A stretch of 64,000 nucleotides of DNA from NCBI GenBank assembly GCA_037957365.1, contig JARHVA010003259.1:1587501-1651500 (forward strand), read 5' to 3'. The stretch's first letter is position 1; every line of letters starts with the position of its first letter. Position numbers and translations under genes: made by a program. Origin of the DNA: Torreya grandis. Its lineage: Eukaryota > Streptophyta > Pinopsida > Cupressales > Taxaceae. Below, in pieces: positions 36,612 to 47,893 of this stretch. The notes below the pieces were generated by a model. That model was not told the origin of the DNA. It worked only from the letters and a program-made list of their open reading frames with translations, and did no database searches.

Positions 36612-37532
36612 ATGGCAGTTCGAGGCCCCTGGGGTAACTCTTTTAGCCCACTCAACTTGACTCCACCTTTGCATGACCTTCCACGCAAATCAAGAAAAAA
36701 ATTTCTCAAATTCTTTGGTGATGGGAAAGTTCATCTTGATGAACATATTGCAGCTTTCAACATAGCCTGCAGTGTGATAGGGGTGGAATTTGAAGACATG
36801 GTAGTCAAAATTTTTGTGGAGACTCTACAAGGCACTGTTACAAACTGGTTCTACCACCTGCAGGCTAGTTCAGTAATTGATTGGGACACTCTGAAAGACA
36901 AATTTGAAGCTAGGTTTAAGCCTACAGAAGATGCACATGCCTTGCTGGCCCAGCTCACTCAGATGAAGAAAGAGCCTCATGAGCCCATGAGAGATTTTAT
37001 TGCCAAGTTTGACAAGCTAAGGCATAAGATTCCCATGATTGCCCAGCTGACACCTCAAAATCTCATGTGTTTCTTCATCAACTCACAGCTGCCTGAAGTG
37101 AGTTTTCTGTTGAGATGGGCTAGACATATAAACCTTGAGCCTGCTCAAGACTTAGCCACTAAGGTAGAAGATGACCTTATCTTGGTAGGAAAGATAAGGA
37201 GAGACCCTAATAAAGGTAAATCCTCTTCATCTTTTGAGTATTCACCTGTAGTCACCACTGACCCAATGATGCAAAAGCTAGCAAATGAATTGCTAGCCTT
37301 GAAAAGGAAAATGGCACAAGGTATGTCTTCTGCTCCTCTATATAAAGATATACCAAGGAGGACATTTCCCAATCAGCCATATCAAGGCAATGCTGCCACG
37401 GGTCAAGGGCAGCCAAATCATCTTCCTCCCCCACAGAGGAACCTGGCCATTGAAGCACCTCCAACCAACTCAGTAGTTGGATATTTAGAAATAGAACATG
37501 ATTTCTCTTTCCAACCTAAGTTTAATCAATAA
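36612..37532 (+). CDS. Gag of the gag-only gypsy derivative, open copy (int3)
   Basis: 306 codons, open from the ATG at 36612, the best preserved frame in the array. It has a retrotransposon Gag core of Ty3/gypsy type: FLKFFGDGKVHLDEHIAAFN, then KIFVETLQGTVTNWFYHLQA, DWDTLKDKFEARF, and EPMRDFIAKFDKLRHKIP. The C-terminus is Pro/Asn/Gln-rich; no zinc knuckle is visible. It would assemble particles that package the element's RNA, with enzymes supplied by an autonomous relative. It ends at a TAA shared with int2; homologous coding sequence continues in frame beyond it, so this stop may truncate a longer ancestral polyprotein. Start chosen because MAVRGP is conserved in int2. Confidence 0.8.
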   Translation: MAVRGPWGNSFSPLNLTPPLHDLPRKSRKKFLKFFGDGKVHLDEHIAAFNIACSVIGVEFEDMVVKIFVETLQGTVTNWFYHLQASSVIDWDTLKDKFEARFKPTEDAHALLAQLTQMKKEPHEPMRDFIAKFDKLRHKIPMIAQLTPQNLMCFFINSQLPEVSFLLRWARHINLEPAQDLATKVEDDLILVGKIRRDPNKGKSSSSFEYSPVVTTDPMMQKLANELLALKRKMAQGMSSAPLYKDIPRRTFPNQPYQGNAATGQGQPNHLPPPQRNLAIEAPPTNSVVGYLEIEHDFSFQPKFNQ

Positions 37533-38780
37533 AATGATGTTGTCCTCTTCAAGGAAGATCAAGAAGAGTCAGCTGGCAACTCCTACGTTGGTTTCCTAAA
37601 TTATCAGGATGAACCCAAAAGCGAGGGAAATGCAACTGAGAGATCATATGTCATATTCACCCGGTCCCAGAAACAGTCAGCCTGACAAGCTAATAAAGAG
37701 AAGATAGAGGAGCAACCTCAACCAATAGTTTCAATTGCTAAGTGGGGATCCACTCTTCCTTTCCAGCCAAAGGACCCAGTAATTGTGAGAAAAGTAAGTA
37801 TCCCAAACAGTTCTGCAACTTCTAATTCAATTTTGCAGTCCAGTCCTCCCGCCCCTCCCAAAAACCAAAAAGATGATCTCCCATCCTCTGTGCCTAGTCC
37901 AATTCAGTCATTTGACATAACTGATCATATCAAAAAGACCAAAAGTCAAATAACTGAATTTGAAATCCTGCAGTCCAACCCTGATCAGTTAGACAAGTTG
38001 GTACCAGATGTCAAGACCCAAATGTTGGCCCCTGAAGCTCAAATTTTGTTTGAGTTTTTAGGCAGGGGTGATTACTTCTTGACCATGGAGGACATCCATG
38101 TACTTGGAGAGGAAAGTTCGGTAGGTGGTGATCTAGGAATTGATTCAAACCAAACATCAGAAGGATTGGTAGGGCATAGTACAAATGAAAAATGATCTTT
38201 TGTCTCTAATGAAGAGAAATCTAATAGAAGATCTATTTTTTATGATGTTTTGATCTGGGAAATGAATGGCAGCAATTCCTCTATAGGTACTGGGGCCAAG
38301 TTGGTGTTGATATCTCCTAAGGGGGGTATTCTTCCTTTTTAACATGAGTTGCAATTCAGCAAAACCAACAACACTGTCGAGTATGAATCTCTGTTACTCG
38401 AATGGAGAGCTACTTGAGACAAAGGAGATGCCGAGTCGGTGGTCTGTCAGGCATCTGAAGGAGACAATCAAGACATGTGCTACACTGAACTATAAGAATA
38501 ATAAATTATGGTAATAGACTAGGCTACTGGCCATCAGAATCAAAAAAAAGTACTACACAGGAGAAACAAGATTCATGGTTCTCGAACTAGAAAGCAAGTC
38601 TTGCCAAGGGGCAGCAAGAGAAGAGAACCAAGAGGAAGACACAGAAAAGTGGTTTCCTAGTGGAGAGTTCCATTCACCCATCACCATTTCTAGGGAAAAA
38701 ATGGTTTCCTACTAATTTATCAGGATGGCATCCCCTTTTCTTCACCTCACAAGGAACAGCGTCTGAAGCGCTTCAAATAT
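37533..38780 (+). pseudogene. Post-gag linker, RNase H scrap and Arg-rich tail (int3)
   Basis: After the gag stop the same frame continues with few stops. First comes a linker of the type found between Gag and protease in Tat/Ogre gypsy elements (FDITDHIKKTKSQITEFEIL, open at 37785-38195). Then about 50 residues matching the start of an RNase H domain (GSNSSIGTGAKLVLISPKGG, then TNNTVEYESLLLEW, about 38262-38410). Last is a basic tail (GSKRREPRGRH). Protease and RT that should separate linker and RNase H are absent. The element therefore arose from an autonomous parent by an internal deletion, shared by all three internal regions. Confidence 0.7.
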
Positions 38781-38990
38781 TGAGGCATCAGATAAGATCA
38801 TCTGTACATATGTATATCTGTATAGTCTTTAGTTCTATTTTGTGCTTTTTATTTTCATTTTTTGGAGCCTTTTTTTTTGGATAGCGTGACTCTTTATCCC
38901 AATGGCACACTTTAAGGCACTGAAGATTTTGGATTTTACTCCCTTCAATCGATTTTTGCAATAGAAGGAAGTTCCCCAACTGAAGCCAGC

Positions 38991-40778
38991 TGTTGTCCCT
39001 GAAAAATGCCACTCATTTTTGGGACAACCTACAGATCAAAATCCTCTCTTCCCCTTTCAAAAATCATTCTGAGCATTCAGGTTCTTCATTTTTTAAAGCT
39101 TTCTTAGAAATCTGCGGACTCTGCAGATATGTTCTTGTGGACTCAATGTGCTTGAAGTTAACAAGTTCAATAGATTAAAAAGCTTCTATAGGCGAGATCA
39201 GTCAAAAGAACAAGCTTCTAAAATTTGGTTATTTTTGGAATTGGTTCATCGCCTTAGTTCAAACAAAAATTTCCATTGGCAAGCATCAGTAGCAGGTTCA
39301 ATGGTTAGTTCAAACACATTGGTTTAAGTAGCTGGCGACCATTGACAGCCCCTCAGACGTCAGATTTTAAAGTAAAGGAAAATCTATAGAAATTCAAATA
39401 GAGTGTGAAACTTAAAGGAAGAACCAAGCGACTGGCTGGAAAGATAGCTCAAATCATAGCAGGAAGAGACAATGCTGGAAAAGACAAAAGTAGAAAGCAA
39501 AGGAAAAGCCCGACTGAAGAGAAAAGCTCACGGGAAAGTGCCCGATGGAAAAAGACAAAGTGCAGCAAAACGTAATAAATGTTTGCATCCAACATGCGAG
39601 AGTGGCAATTTTTGCTGCCCTCACATCTTTTGGTTTCTTCCATGCAAGAGCGGCAATTTTTTCCACCCTTGCATCCCCATTTTCTCTCCTCTAGGTGCAA
39701 GGGTGGAAATTTTTGCCGCCCTTACACACTCTTCTTCACTGACTCCCTGACATGCACAGGTGGCAATTTTTGCTGCCCATGCACAAGAACTTCTCCAATA
39801 TGCAAGGGCAGCAATTTTTGCCACCCATACATTCCTTCTCTATTCTTCTCATGCACTTTTGTCATGTGAAAGTGCATGCAATTTTTTAATGTGTAATTAC
39901 ATGTAAAAAATCTGAAAAAATATCTCAAAGTCAAAAATGAGTCATCTTTGACTAAGATATTTTTGTATTTTAATATTTTCTAGTTTTTGAAGGTTTCTCC
40001 CTATATATAGTGGAGACCTCTTTTGTAAATGGATCTCTGATTATTGAGAGCAAAAACTCTTCTAAAATTGAGACACTTCTTGAGACTTTGTGCTCAACTT
40101 GTAAATCATATTTTGTTGAATGAATGAGAAGCAGGTTTTTTTCAAACTTTGTGTTGAAGATATCTGTGTTATTTTAGAAATAGTTTTTATGTCTTCTTTC
40201 CTGATAATCTCATATTTGTTTGATTTAATAAGCAAAGTGTGTGTGTTGATATTATCTAAGGATGTTTCTAAAATATAAAAGAGAGACTTTGAGCTACTTT
40301 TATCTTTGTGATCCTTTCATCTTTTGTAGTTTTAGGCGAATAATTTGTGCTTCATTTCACTCTACGGTTATGCTTGTTTCAAATCAGTGAAGGAGGCTAC
40401 GGAAGACTTTGTGCTTATGAAAATTTTCTTATAAAATTTATTACTTCAAGTGATTTTCTGCTCTATGCTGGGTACTATTCATGAAAGAAGAGGAATGTTG
40501 TTGGCCAACGACCAAGATTTCTCTCTCTTGTTCTTTGAACATCACCTCTAAAAAAAGAGAGGTGGATGTTGTTATACCAGCCCAAGTATTATTTTTTGGT
40601 TAATTATATATACATATAGCATATAACTATTCATAGGGAACCTCCCCTTGATGAGAGGAGAGATTTACCTCATCCAGATCTGGTAAACCCACACTTTTCG
40701 TGGCATAAATCTCCTTGTGTTATGGTTGATATACCCATTTTGTCCTTAGTTAGTTGATGAAAAAATATTCACCCAACA
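38991..40778 (+). repeat. Array LTR5
   Basis: TGTTGTCCCT...CCCAACA, 1788 bp, followed by the GTTTA duplication. Hairpin ladder 39593-39833, inverted repeat 39930-39952, TATA 40001-40010. Confidence 0.92.
39593..39833 (+). repeat. Five-hairpin ladder in U3 of LTR5
   Basis: Same five-hairpin layout as in the other LTRs; one right arm keeps TTTTTGCCGCCC exactly. Confidence 0.83.
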
Positions 40779-40783
40779 GTTTA
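40779..40783 (+). repeat. Target-site duplication GTTTA, right of the 17-kb array
   Basis: Exact match to 23641-23645; host gypsy gag resumes here. Confidence 0.85.
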
Positions 40784-41560
40784 AAACCTTGATTTATAAA
40801 TTTTCATTTGAAATAATTGCTTCTCAACATGCACAATGTTTTGTGGGAGGACTATTTCTACCTTTTCGATGGACCCTATCATAATGAACCTTCACTACAT
40901 TGCATGAGGCCTTGAAAGCTTCTCTTCATGCTGACACTAGGATTAGTCTCTTCATGGAGACCCAAATAGCTTTAATGGCATCATATCTAGAAAATTTAAC
41001 AACCAACAATGTGCATGAAACATGCAGTGGTGTCTAGTGTACTAACTGTGAAACTGAAGGGCATACAAGGAATAACTACCTGTGTAAGAACATCTGCACA
41101 ATACTAAAACAAACATGTAATATTTACGATGAAGAACATAATGTCTATTATTTTCCTCTTTTGTAATGGGGTATAAACACTAAGGTATATAAGTATTGTA
41201 ATATTTGTGATGCCTACACCCATGATACCAATGACTATCAATTGATCAGTGATATCTATAAAGCTCGATTGTATGGCACACATCAAACTTCAGTCACTAA
41301 TACCAAAGACAATGGTGGCTATCATAGGTGAGGGAGAGTATGAGGATGAGGTGGTGTTTATTTTCCATAGAGAACCTATTATAAATGTGGTTCTCCAAAC
41401 CACTATCAAAGGGATTGCTTAGAGTACCTAACATGTGCATTTTACAAAAAGGACCATCGACTAGAAGAGTGTCTCGATCTATATGGAACTATCACTAAAG
41501 AGCACAAGGAAAAGGGCACGAATATCATTCTAATTGACAAAACACAATGGTACACATGCT
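40784..41560 (+). pseudogene. Host gypsy Gag, C-terminal part with zinc knuckles
   Basis: Resumes the Gag core after the array (LIYKFSFEIIASQHAQCF, GGLFLPFRW) and then shows a CCHC series: CTNCETEGHTRNNYLC-like at about 41040, a Cys/His pair region near 41195, and YYKCGSPNHYQRDC with CAFYKKDHRLEEC around 41390-41475. Multiple knuckles of this layout occur in some plant gypsy Gags. Stops appear at about 41030, 41170, 41330 and 41420. The partner half of this gene is at 23095-23645. Confidence 0.78.
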
Positions 41561-42000
41561 CAACCATTCTAATAGTTTAACAAGTAAATATTACCTCTCA
41601 TAGTGGGGGACAAACTCAATCAACAACTAACTCGATAAAAAAGGTACATCGAGAAGAACCATGAGCTAGAAAGTATCTTGATGCTCAATAGAAAAAGGAT
41701 GTCCTTTAGGATACAATGAAACTTTTATGAGTGCTCCAAGGTGAGATTAAATACCCCAATGATAAGGACTTGACATAGTGCAGTGCTATGCAAAGAGAAG
41801 CTAAACTCCAAACTGTGGCCTGGGATGACTTCCAAGAACTATGTTAATAGATGTTGGATGTGGATATCATTCCAAAGCTCAATGATTGGCTTAAGATTCA
41901 AGCCTAATTACCAAATGAGGTTCATCCCCATATCATTTTATAAAGTTAACACTTCTATTTAAATCATACACGATGTCATGACACTCCTAGTTCATCCACT
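41561..42000 (+). other. Gag-protease linker of the host gypsy
   Basis: Decayed coding sequence with several stops and no recognisable motif. It lies in the right place for the linker between the Gag knuckles and the protease. Confidence 0.5.
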
Positions 42001-42320
42001 CCCCTTGAAGATAGAGAAATTTTGGTTAACACTACTATCAATGGATGGGTAATCAAAGACATTTTAGTAGATACTAGCATAGAAGTTAATGTCCTTACCA
42101 AGGATTCTTGGTGTAAAATATCTATTTTAACACTACAACCTTTACCTCATGTCTTATTCATGACTAGTAAGACTCGCACTCACCCGATTGGGGTCCTTAA
42201 GAATGCCATAGTTGACATACTTGGAGTGTCATTCAAAGTAGATTTTGAGGTTATATAGTTAGTTGAAGCTGATGATTACCTAACCATACTAAGAAGGCCT
42301 TGGTGCTATGAGAATAATGT
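42001..42320 (+). pseudogene. Host gypsy aspartic protease
   Basis: A retropepsin fold is recognisable: VNTTINGWVIKDILVDTSI, where the catalytic triad reads DTS instead of DTG/DSG, then the flap-side HPIGVLKNAIVDILGV and the second-half block VDFEVIQLVEADDYLTILRRPW with one stop. It would cleave the polyprotein during particle maturation. Gly to Ser in the DTG triad and the stop indicate inactivity. It sits between Gag and RT, as expected for gypsy. Confidence 0.78.
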
Positions 42321-42868
42321 ATACTTGAGCTTTAAAGAGTTCTACATTAGCTTTGAGAACATTGATTAGTGCATTGTAATCCTACTAGTTCAAACACAAA
42401 GACCCCCTTATATGGAACCCATCAATTTGGATAAAGACATCAACCACTTATATAATGTCACACCCTAAAATTATGAGCAACATGATCCAAACCCAGATGG
42501 TATTCTATGGTAGATAAATACCTAGTCAATTTTTGATACTACAAGCAATGCATGTAATTATTGGGCCCATGGTGATTATGATTTCATTAGGAGAGTATGT
42601 AACACCATCAACAGCTAAGAGAACCTCCTATACCCAATCCATAAACATCACAAGTGTGTTCATCTCATGTGTTTAACGATGAGAGGGCCACTGATGGGAC
42701 CACCATTGCAAAGACTTGATGAAGCCCCATGGTTCCAAGGACAAATGAAGGTACGTGACTTTGTCTAACCTCTCATAAAGTTCTATGATATTGAGAATGA
42801 TCGAATGAGGTCATTAGATCATGTTTTTGATATCACCACCACCAAATGGTGGCATACTCATAAAGAAT
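42321..42868 (+). other. Protease-RT spacer of the host gypsy
   Basis: Decayed coding sequence (for example NNVYLSFKEFYISFENID and GPPLQRLDEAPWFQGQ) leading up to the Copia-2 insertion at 42869. The frame is compatible with the sequence that resumes at 52559. Confidence 0.5.
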
Positions 42869-43241
42869 TGTTAGTGTAGTGTTTTTTCCCATTAGGTTTT
42901 GCTTACACAGCCTTATGGCCATTCTTTGTCAATTGAGCTTCCTTAGGTTAGTTATAAAAGGGTCACATAGGCTAATTATATTTTTAATGTAATTATTTAA
43001 TTAAAAAATTAAAGGCTTCCTCGTGTTGACCTAATTTTCTCTATATGTACCCCACTTTTCCTTTTTGAAAGGTTAGACAAGAGAGACATGTTAATATGAT
43101 TTTATGCAAGCAGCTATATTTTGAAATATTACTGTGTGAAGACAAGATTTTTCCTCTGTAATTTATCTATGATTTCATTGCTTTATACATATATTTTCTC
43201 AATCTTCTATGCAAATATCTAAGATCATGGCCAATCTCACA
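42869..43241 (+). repeat. Copia-2 LTR-a (373 bp)
   Basis: TGTTAGTGTAG...CAATCTCACA. It shares with the other two LTRs the block TATAAAAGGGTCACATAGGC (42954-42973), which contains the probable TATA box, and the AT-rich TAATTATTTAATTAAAAAATTA block. Confidence 0.9.
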
Positions 43242-43254
43242 TGGTATGAGAGCC
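43242..43254 (+). promoter_or_regulatory. Copia-2 primer-binding site
   Basis: TGGTATGAGAGCC directly after LTR-a; one mismatch to the canonical initiator-Met site TGGTATCAGAGC. Confidence 0.8.
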
Positions 43255-44407
43255 ATTTTTTCTAGTATTACAACAATCTTTATGGTGAAATCTTGCTACA
43301 TTTGTTATTTTAGTAAAAAGAAGGGTTTAGTGTGATTCCTTTAAGAATTCATGCAAAGCTTTCTACTAGAGCTTCAAATATCAAAACCAACTACGCCATT
43401 GGTTTTATAAGGTGTCAAAACCTTAGGATCGACTGTAAACTTGACCTAGTTTTGGAACAGTCAAAATTTCCTCCTTTTTTGGTATCCAAAGGCCCCATTT
43501 TTTGTTTTCAGTGCAAATTTGTACTTTCTATGTTGCTATGCAAAAACACCTTTTGGGTTTTCTTCCTTTGGTCAAAATCTCAAATGGGTCTCTTTCATAT
43601 TTTTTATAGCTAAAATATTTTGAATGATTTTAGCTTGCCTCGATTTACATGCTACCAAACCTCTATGTTACTCAGATCTATAGGTGGTCATTACTTTGGC
43701 TCAGTAGTTGATCAACTTCATGTTTCATGCTTTGGAGAATTCATTAACCAATATGGGCTTTTAGAGGGTTGTTACTTATCCAGTAGACCAACTTGGACTT
43801 CCAACAGTGAGTTACTTCACTTTTTTTAAGATAAGTTGTTTGATAAGTTCAATTACTTGTTTGTAGACCAGATCGAGTTTTAAAAGTTGCTTTACTTACA
43901 ATCTGAGAAGTTAAGTAATCAAGGTCTGAAAACCTGGATTACTTACCTGTAAACCAATTTAGGTTTCTAGAAGTACTTTACTCAGGGTTGTGAAGGGCAA
44001 TTACTTGTTAAGTAAAGTAGGCCCAAAAACTCAATTTACACTGCTATAGACCAATTCATGTTTGTGGAATTACTTTACTCAAGTTCTCAAAGGTCAATTA
44101 CTTCTCAAATAAAGTAGTCCAAGAAACATGAATTACTCTTTGTAGACTAATCTAGGGTTTTGAAAAAACACTACTTGGGTTCTCAAAGGTTGATTACTTC
44201 TGAAGTAAAGTAGTTCAAGAAACTCATATTACTCTTTGTAGACCAATTTGGTGTTTTGGAACAACAATACTCAGGTTCTCAAAGGTTGATTACTTCTAAA
44301 GTAAAGTAGTTCAAGAAACCTGAATTAATCTTTGTGGACCGACTTAAACTTTTGAAATTTTTTATAAATCAGATGCCAAGCTTGAGGCATTATCAAATGA
44401 GTTTCCT
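43255..44407 (+). other. Copia-2 element A leader lacking a recognisable gag
   Basis: This 1.15 kb lies where the Gag N-terminus and core should be, yet I find no copia Gag core before the zinc knuckle at 44432. The second half is a tandem repeat array (43852-44340). Short open frames (43332-43613, 43620-43829) have no family signature. Confidence 0.55.
43852..44340 (+). repeat. About 96-bp tandem repeat, six diverged copies, in the Copia-2 leader
   Basis: Register points ATTACT-TTTGTAGACC-like at 43852, 43938, 44034, 44132, 44228 and 44323 give spacings of 86, 96, 98, 96 and 95 bp. Each unit also has GGTTCTCAAAGGTTGATTAC and a self-complementary TTACTTCTGAAGTAA followed by AGTAGTTCAAGAAAC. 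Later units are more alike than earlier ones. Confidence 0.75.
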
Positions 44408-47400
44408 CAAGCAGGAAACCTAAGAAGGAGAAACTCAAATGCAACTTTTACAAGAAACTTGGGCATGTTGAATCTCAGTGCATGAAAAAGAAGATTGACA
44501 CCTTGACTAAGATGTTTGAGAAGAATAAAATTAGTGTTACTGAATCCTCAACTTATAACATGTCCACACAAAATTTTGCAAAGGCTAAAGATAGCAAAAA
44601 AGGTAAAAACAAGGGCAAAGCACTTGTTATAGTAGCTTCTCAGCCTTCAAATTGGGTTATTGACTCAGGTGCTTCTTATCACATGGCCTCCTCAAAAGAT
44701 CTATTTTCAAAAATAGAGCCATGTTTTATGCCTTCAATTCTCATGGGTGATGACACATCGACAAAAGTTAGTGGTAAATGATCGATTAAATTAAGTGATG
44801 AGACCTTCAATGATGTTATGTGTGTTCTTTCACTATCCATCAATCTTCTATTAGTGTACCAAATCACTCACATAGGTGCAAGTAAGTGAATTGAGTTCAC
44901 CCCTGATTCAATGGCTATCAAAGAGTTGCACAGTGACACCACAGTAGGTTATGGGAAGGCCAATCATCAGTCCAAGCTATATACCTTCTCACAATTTGCC
45001 CTAGATTAGCCCTCTACTACACTACTTACTCATACATATGGAGTGCACAAACTATGGCATGAATAGTTTGCCCATTTAAACTACCATTACCTAGAGTAAC
45101 TCAGTCATCAGAACATGGTTTTAGGTTTGCTTAAAGTCAAATTATTGGATGGTCGATGCAATGGCTGCATTCTTGGAAAGCATCTAGAAGAGAAATATGA
45201 CAAGGGCAAAGTAAGGATAGCTGAATAAACATTGAAAATTATCCATAATTGCATAGCAGGACCATTTCTAAAACCTTCATTCAATAAGACTAGATACATG
45301 CTCACATTCATCAATAAATTTTTGAGGTACACCTGGGTGTTTTTTCTCAAAAAGAAGTTTGGGTCTTTGATCACTTTAATAATTTCAAGGCACTTATGGA
45401 GAAGTAGTCAAACTATTTCATCAAAATCTTAAGGACTGATAATGGTGGGGAGTATGTCAACAATAGGTTTGAGAAGTTTTACACATCAAAGGGGATTCAG
45501 ATGCAACACACAGTTCATACATTCCTCAATAGAATGGTGTGGCCAAACATGAGAATCGTACCTTGAAGGAAATGGCCAACTGCATGCTTCAATCAAAGTC
45601 TCTTGATCCTTAGTTTTGGGCTAAAGCAATAAAATGTGTGTGCTATATTTAAAACCATATTCCACATAAATCCTTAAAAGGAATCACTCCTTTTGAAGTT
45701 TTAGATGGTCATAAGCTCATAGTAGATCACTTTAGAGTGTTTGGATCACCAGCAATGGCCCATATTCCCAATAATAAATGCAAGGCAATGGACCCTCAAA
45801 GTCAGTCTTGTATCTTTGTTGGGTATGCAAAGGGTACTAAGGGATACAAGCTTCTCCATCCTAAAACTCATGAGTTGTTCATTGAAAGGAGTGTCAAGTT
45901 TCATGACGGCCCACTTAAACTCACTACTGGCACTCCAGACTCTTCAAAAGTCTCACTAGACATTGATTCCACCTCATATAGTGACTTGGATCCACCTCAA
46001 AATCCTCTTAATGATCAGGATGACTCTTTTTCTTCCTCAAGTTCAAGTGATGAGAGCAATGATGAGGATTATCCTCTTCCATCTCACACTTAGACTTTAG
46101 ATGATGATGACTCACCTCTTGATTCTCCAATCTGATATAATTCTGGTCCCACTTGGGCTAGATAGACACTTTAAAGTGTTGGGAAATGGTTTGGAAATCC
46201 ATTAGATACAAGTCCAACATATTCATAATTTTAGGGGACTTCACATGCCTACTTAGCCATCACCTCAAATTCATAAAACTTTCATGAGGCATCTGGCATT
46301 CTAGAATGGGATTATGCTATGCAAGAAGAGTATAATTCTCTAATGAGGAACAAAGCATGGGACTTGGTCCCTCTTCTTAAAGGAAGAAATGTAGTTTGTT
46401 ATAAATGGGTTTATCAGACTAAGTATGGTGTAGATGGGTCTATTGATAAGTACAAGGATTGTCTAGTTGCAAAGGGTTTTTTTCAAGTGTCTGGCATAGA
46501 ATACATTGAGACATTTGCTCCTATAGCCAAGATGACATCTATTAGACTCATTCTAGCCATCATAGCTACACATCAGTAGGATTTTCATCAAATGGACATC
46601 AAGAGTGCTTTTCTACATGGTGACCCCAAAGAAGAGATATACATAGAGAAACCACAAGGCTTTGTGGAAGATTCCTCCTTGGTCTATAGATTTGGGAAAT
46701 CTACTACAGACTCAAATAGGCCCCTCAGACATGGTATGCCAAGATAGACTCCTTTCTCCTCATAGTTAGGTTCACTAAATGCCACTCAAATTTAAATGTC
46801 TACATCTTGTGGCATGATGATTATTTGTTGATCCTAGTTCTCTATGTAGATGACTTGCTGATCACAAAGAGCTCAATCATCCATCTCAGAAGTGAAAATT
46901 GCACTTTCAAATAGATTTTCAATGACAGACATGGGATTGTTACTTTACTTTCTCAAGAATGAAATCATTCAATCAGACTCTAGAATAAATTAGTCACAAT
47001 CCAAGTATTTTCTTGATTTGCTTACGAGGTTTAACATGGCTAATTGTAAACCCACTCCTACTCCCTTCTTATTTGGTGTGAAGCTTAAGGTTCATTGTCC
47101 TACACCATTGGTTGATGCAACTCCATATCAACAACTTGTGGGCAGTCTTATCTATCTCACACACACTAGACCTAACATATCCTATGTAATTAACATGGTC
47201 TCCCAGTTTATGCAAGAGTCACATGAATTGCATTAGAAATCAGCTAAGCATATTTTGCACTACATTTAGGGTTTGCACAACTATGGGATACACTACAGAG
47301 TAGGAATATAGGTCAATTTGATAGGATACATATATTTAGATTGGGATGGAGATATTTAGAATTGAAAGTCCACTTTAGGCTATAGTTTCTCAATTGGTTC

Positions 47401-47830
47401 GGGTCCAATAAGCTAGTTAAGCAAGAAGCAACATGTAATTTATTTATTATCTATAAAGGTAGAGTACAGAGGGGATATCAATGCCACCACTGAGGTAATC
47501 TGACTTCAAGGGATTCTTAATGAGTTTGGTATATAATTTTATAAGCCAATAATTATCTACTATGACAACCAAATCACTATCTAGATTTTAAAAATGTAGT
47601 TCTCCATCAAAGGACCAAGCACATAGAGATTCACATTCACTTCATCAAAGAGCTTATCAATAAGCAAGTCATTGATCTTCAATATTGTCCAACATCAGAG
47701 AAAATTGTAGATATTTTGACCAAGCCCTTCATAAAGAGTAAATTTTTTCATATGGAAGCTCTCATTGGAGTTAGGGCTGCTCCACCTTCTCCTTCCTCTT
47801 ATGGAGGTTATTCACTATGTATTTGGGTAC
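44408..47830 (+). pseudogene. Copia-2 element A polyprotein (knuckle, protease, integrase, RT, RNase H)
   Basis: In order: zinc knuckle CNFYKKLGHVESQC (about 44432); protease with intact DSGAS (44662); GAG-pre-integrase LWHE.FAHLNYHYLE and CNGCILGKH (about 45048-45190); a broken integrase (45190-45720) with FGSPAMAHIPNNK and SCIFVGYAKGTKGYKLLHP after it; an acidic/Ser-rich spacer; RT from 46310 with KWVYQTKYG, ETFAPIAKMTSIRL, QMDIKSAFLHG and an intact LYVDDLL (46840-46860); then RNase H with STLGYSFS and KKQHVIYLLSIKVEY blocks, ending near 47830. The longest open stretch is 118 codons (45737-46093). Stops are mainly TAG/TAA/TGA at Gln and Trp positions. RT and protease active sites are intact, but the polyprotein is not translatable. 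Confidence 0.88.
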
Positions 47831-47893
47831 CTCATCAAGCTTTCAATTTTGGTACCCAATTCTCATCTCACCTAAGCTACGCTTAAGGTGGAG

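Larger units (their letters stand above)
23646..40778 (+). mobile_element. 17.1-kb tandem array of a gag-only Ty3/gypsy derivative (five LTRs, three internal regions)
   Basis: The order is LTR1 (23646-25440), int1 (25441-28160), LTR2 (28161-29955), 10-bp junction (29956-29965), LTR3 (29966-31758), int2 (31759-34474), LTR4 (34475-36269), int3 (36270-38990), LTR5 (38991-40778). All LTRs are 1788-1795 bp and all internal regions 2716-2721 bp, so unit length is highly uniform. LTR ends are TGTTG...CAACA (first base mutated in LTR1). The internal regions keep gag, a linker and a scrap of RNase H, but no protease, RT or integrase. A single GTTTA duplication flanks the array. This means one insertion event grew by recombination, or a multimer was inserted. 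Confidence 0.93.

Noticed and set aside
42869..42873. Perfect target duplication for Copia-2
   Set aside because: Flanks are AGAAT and AGAGC; two transitions would be needed, so it is only mentioned as possible.
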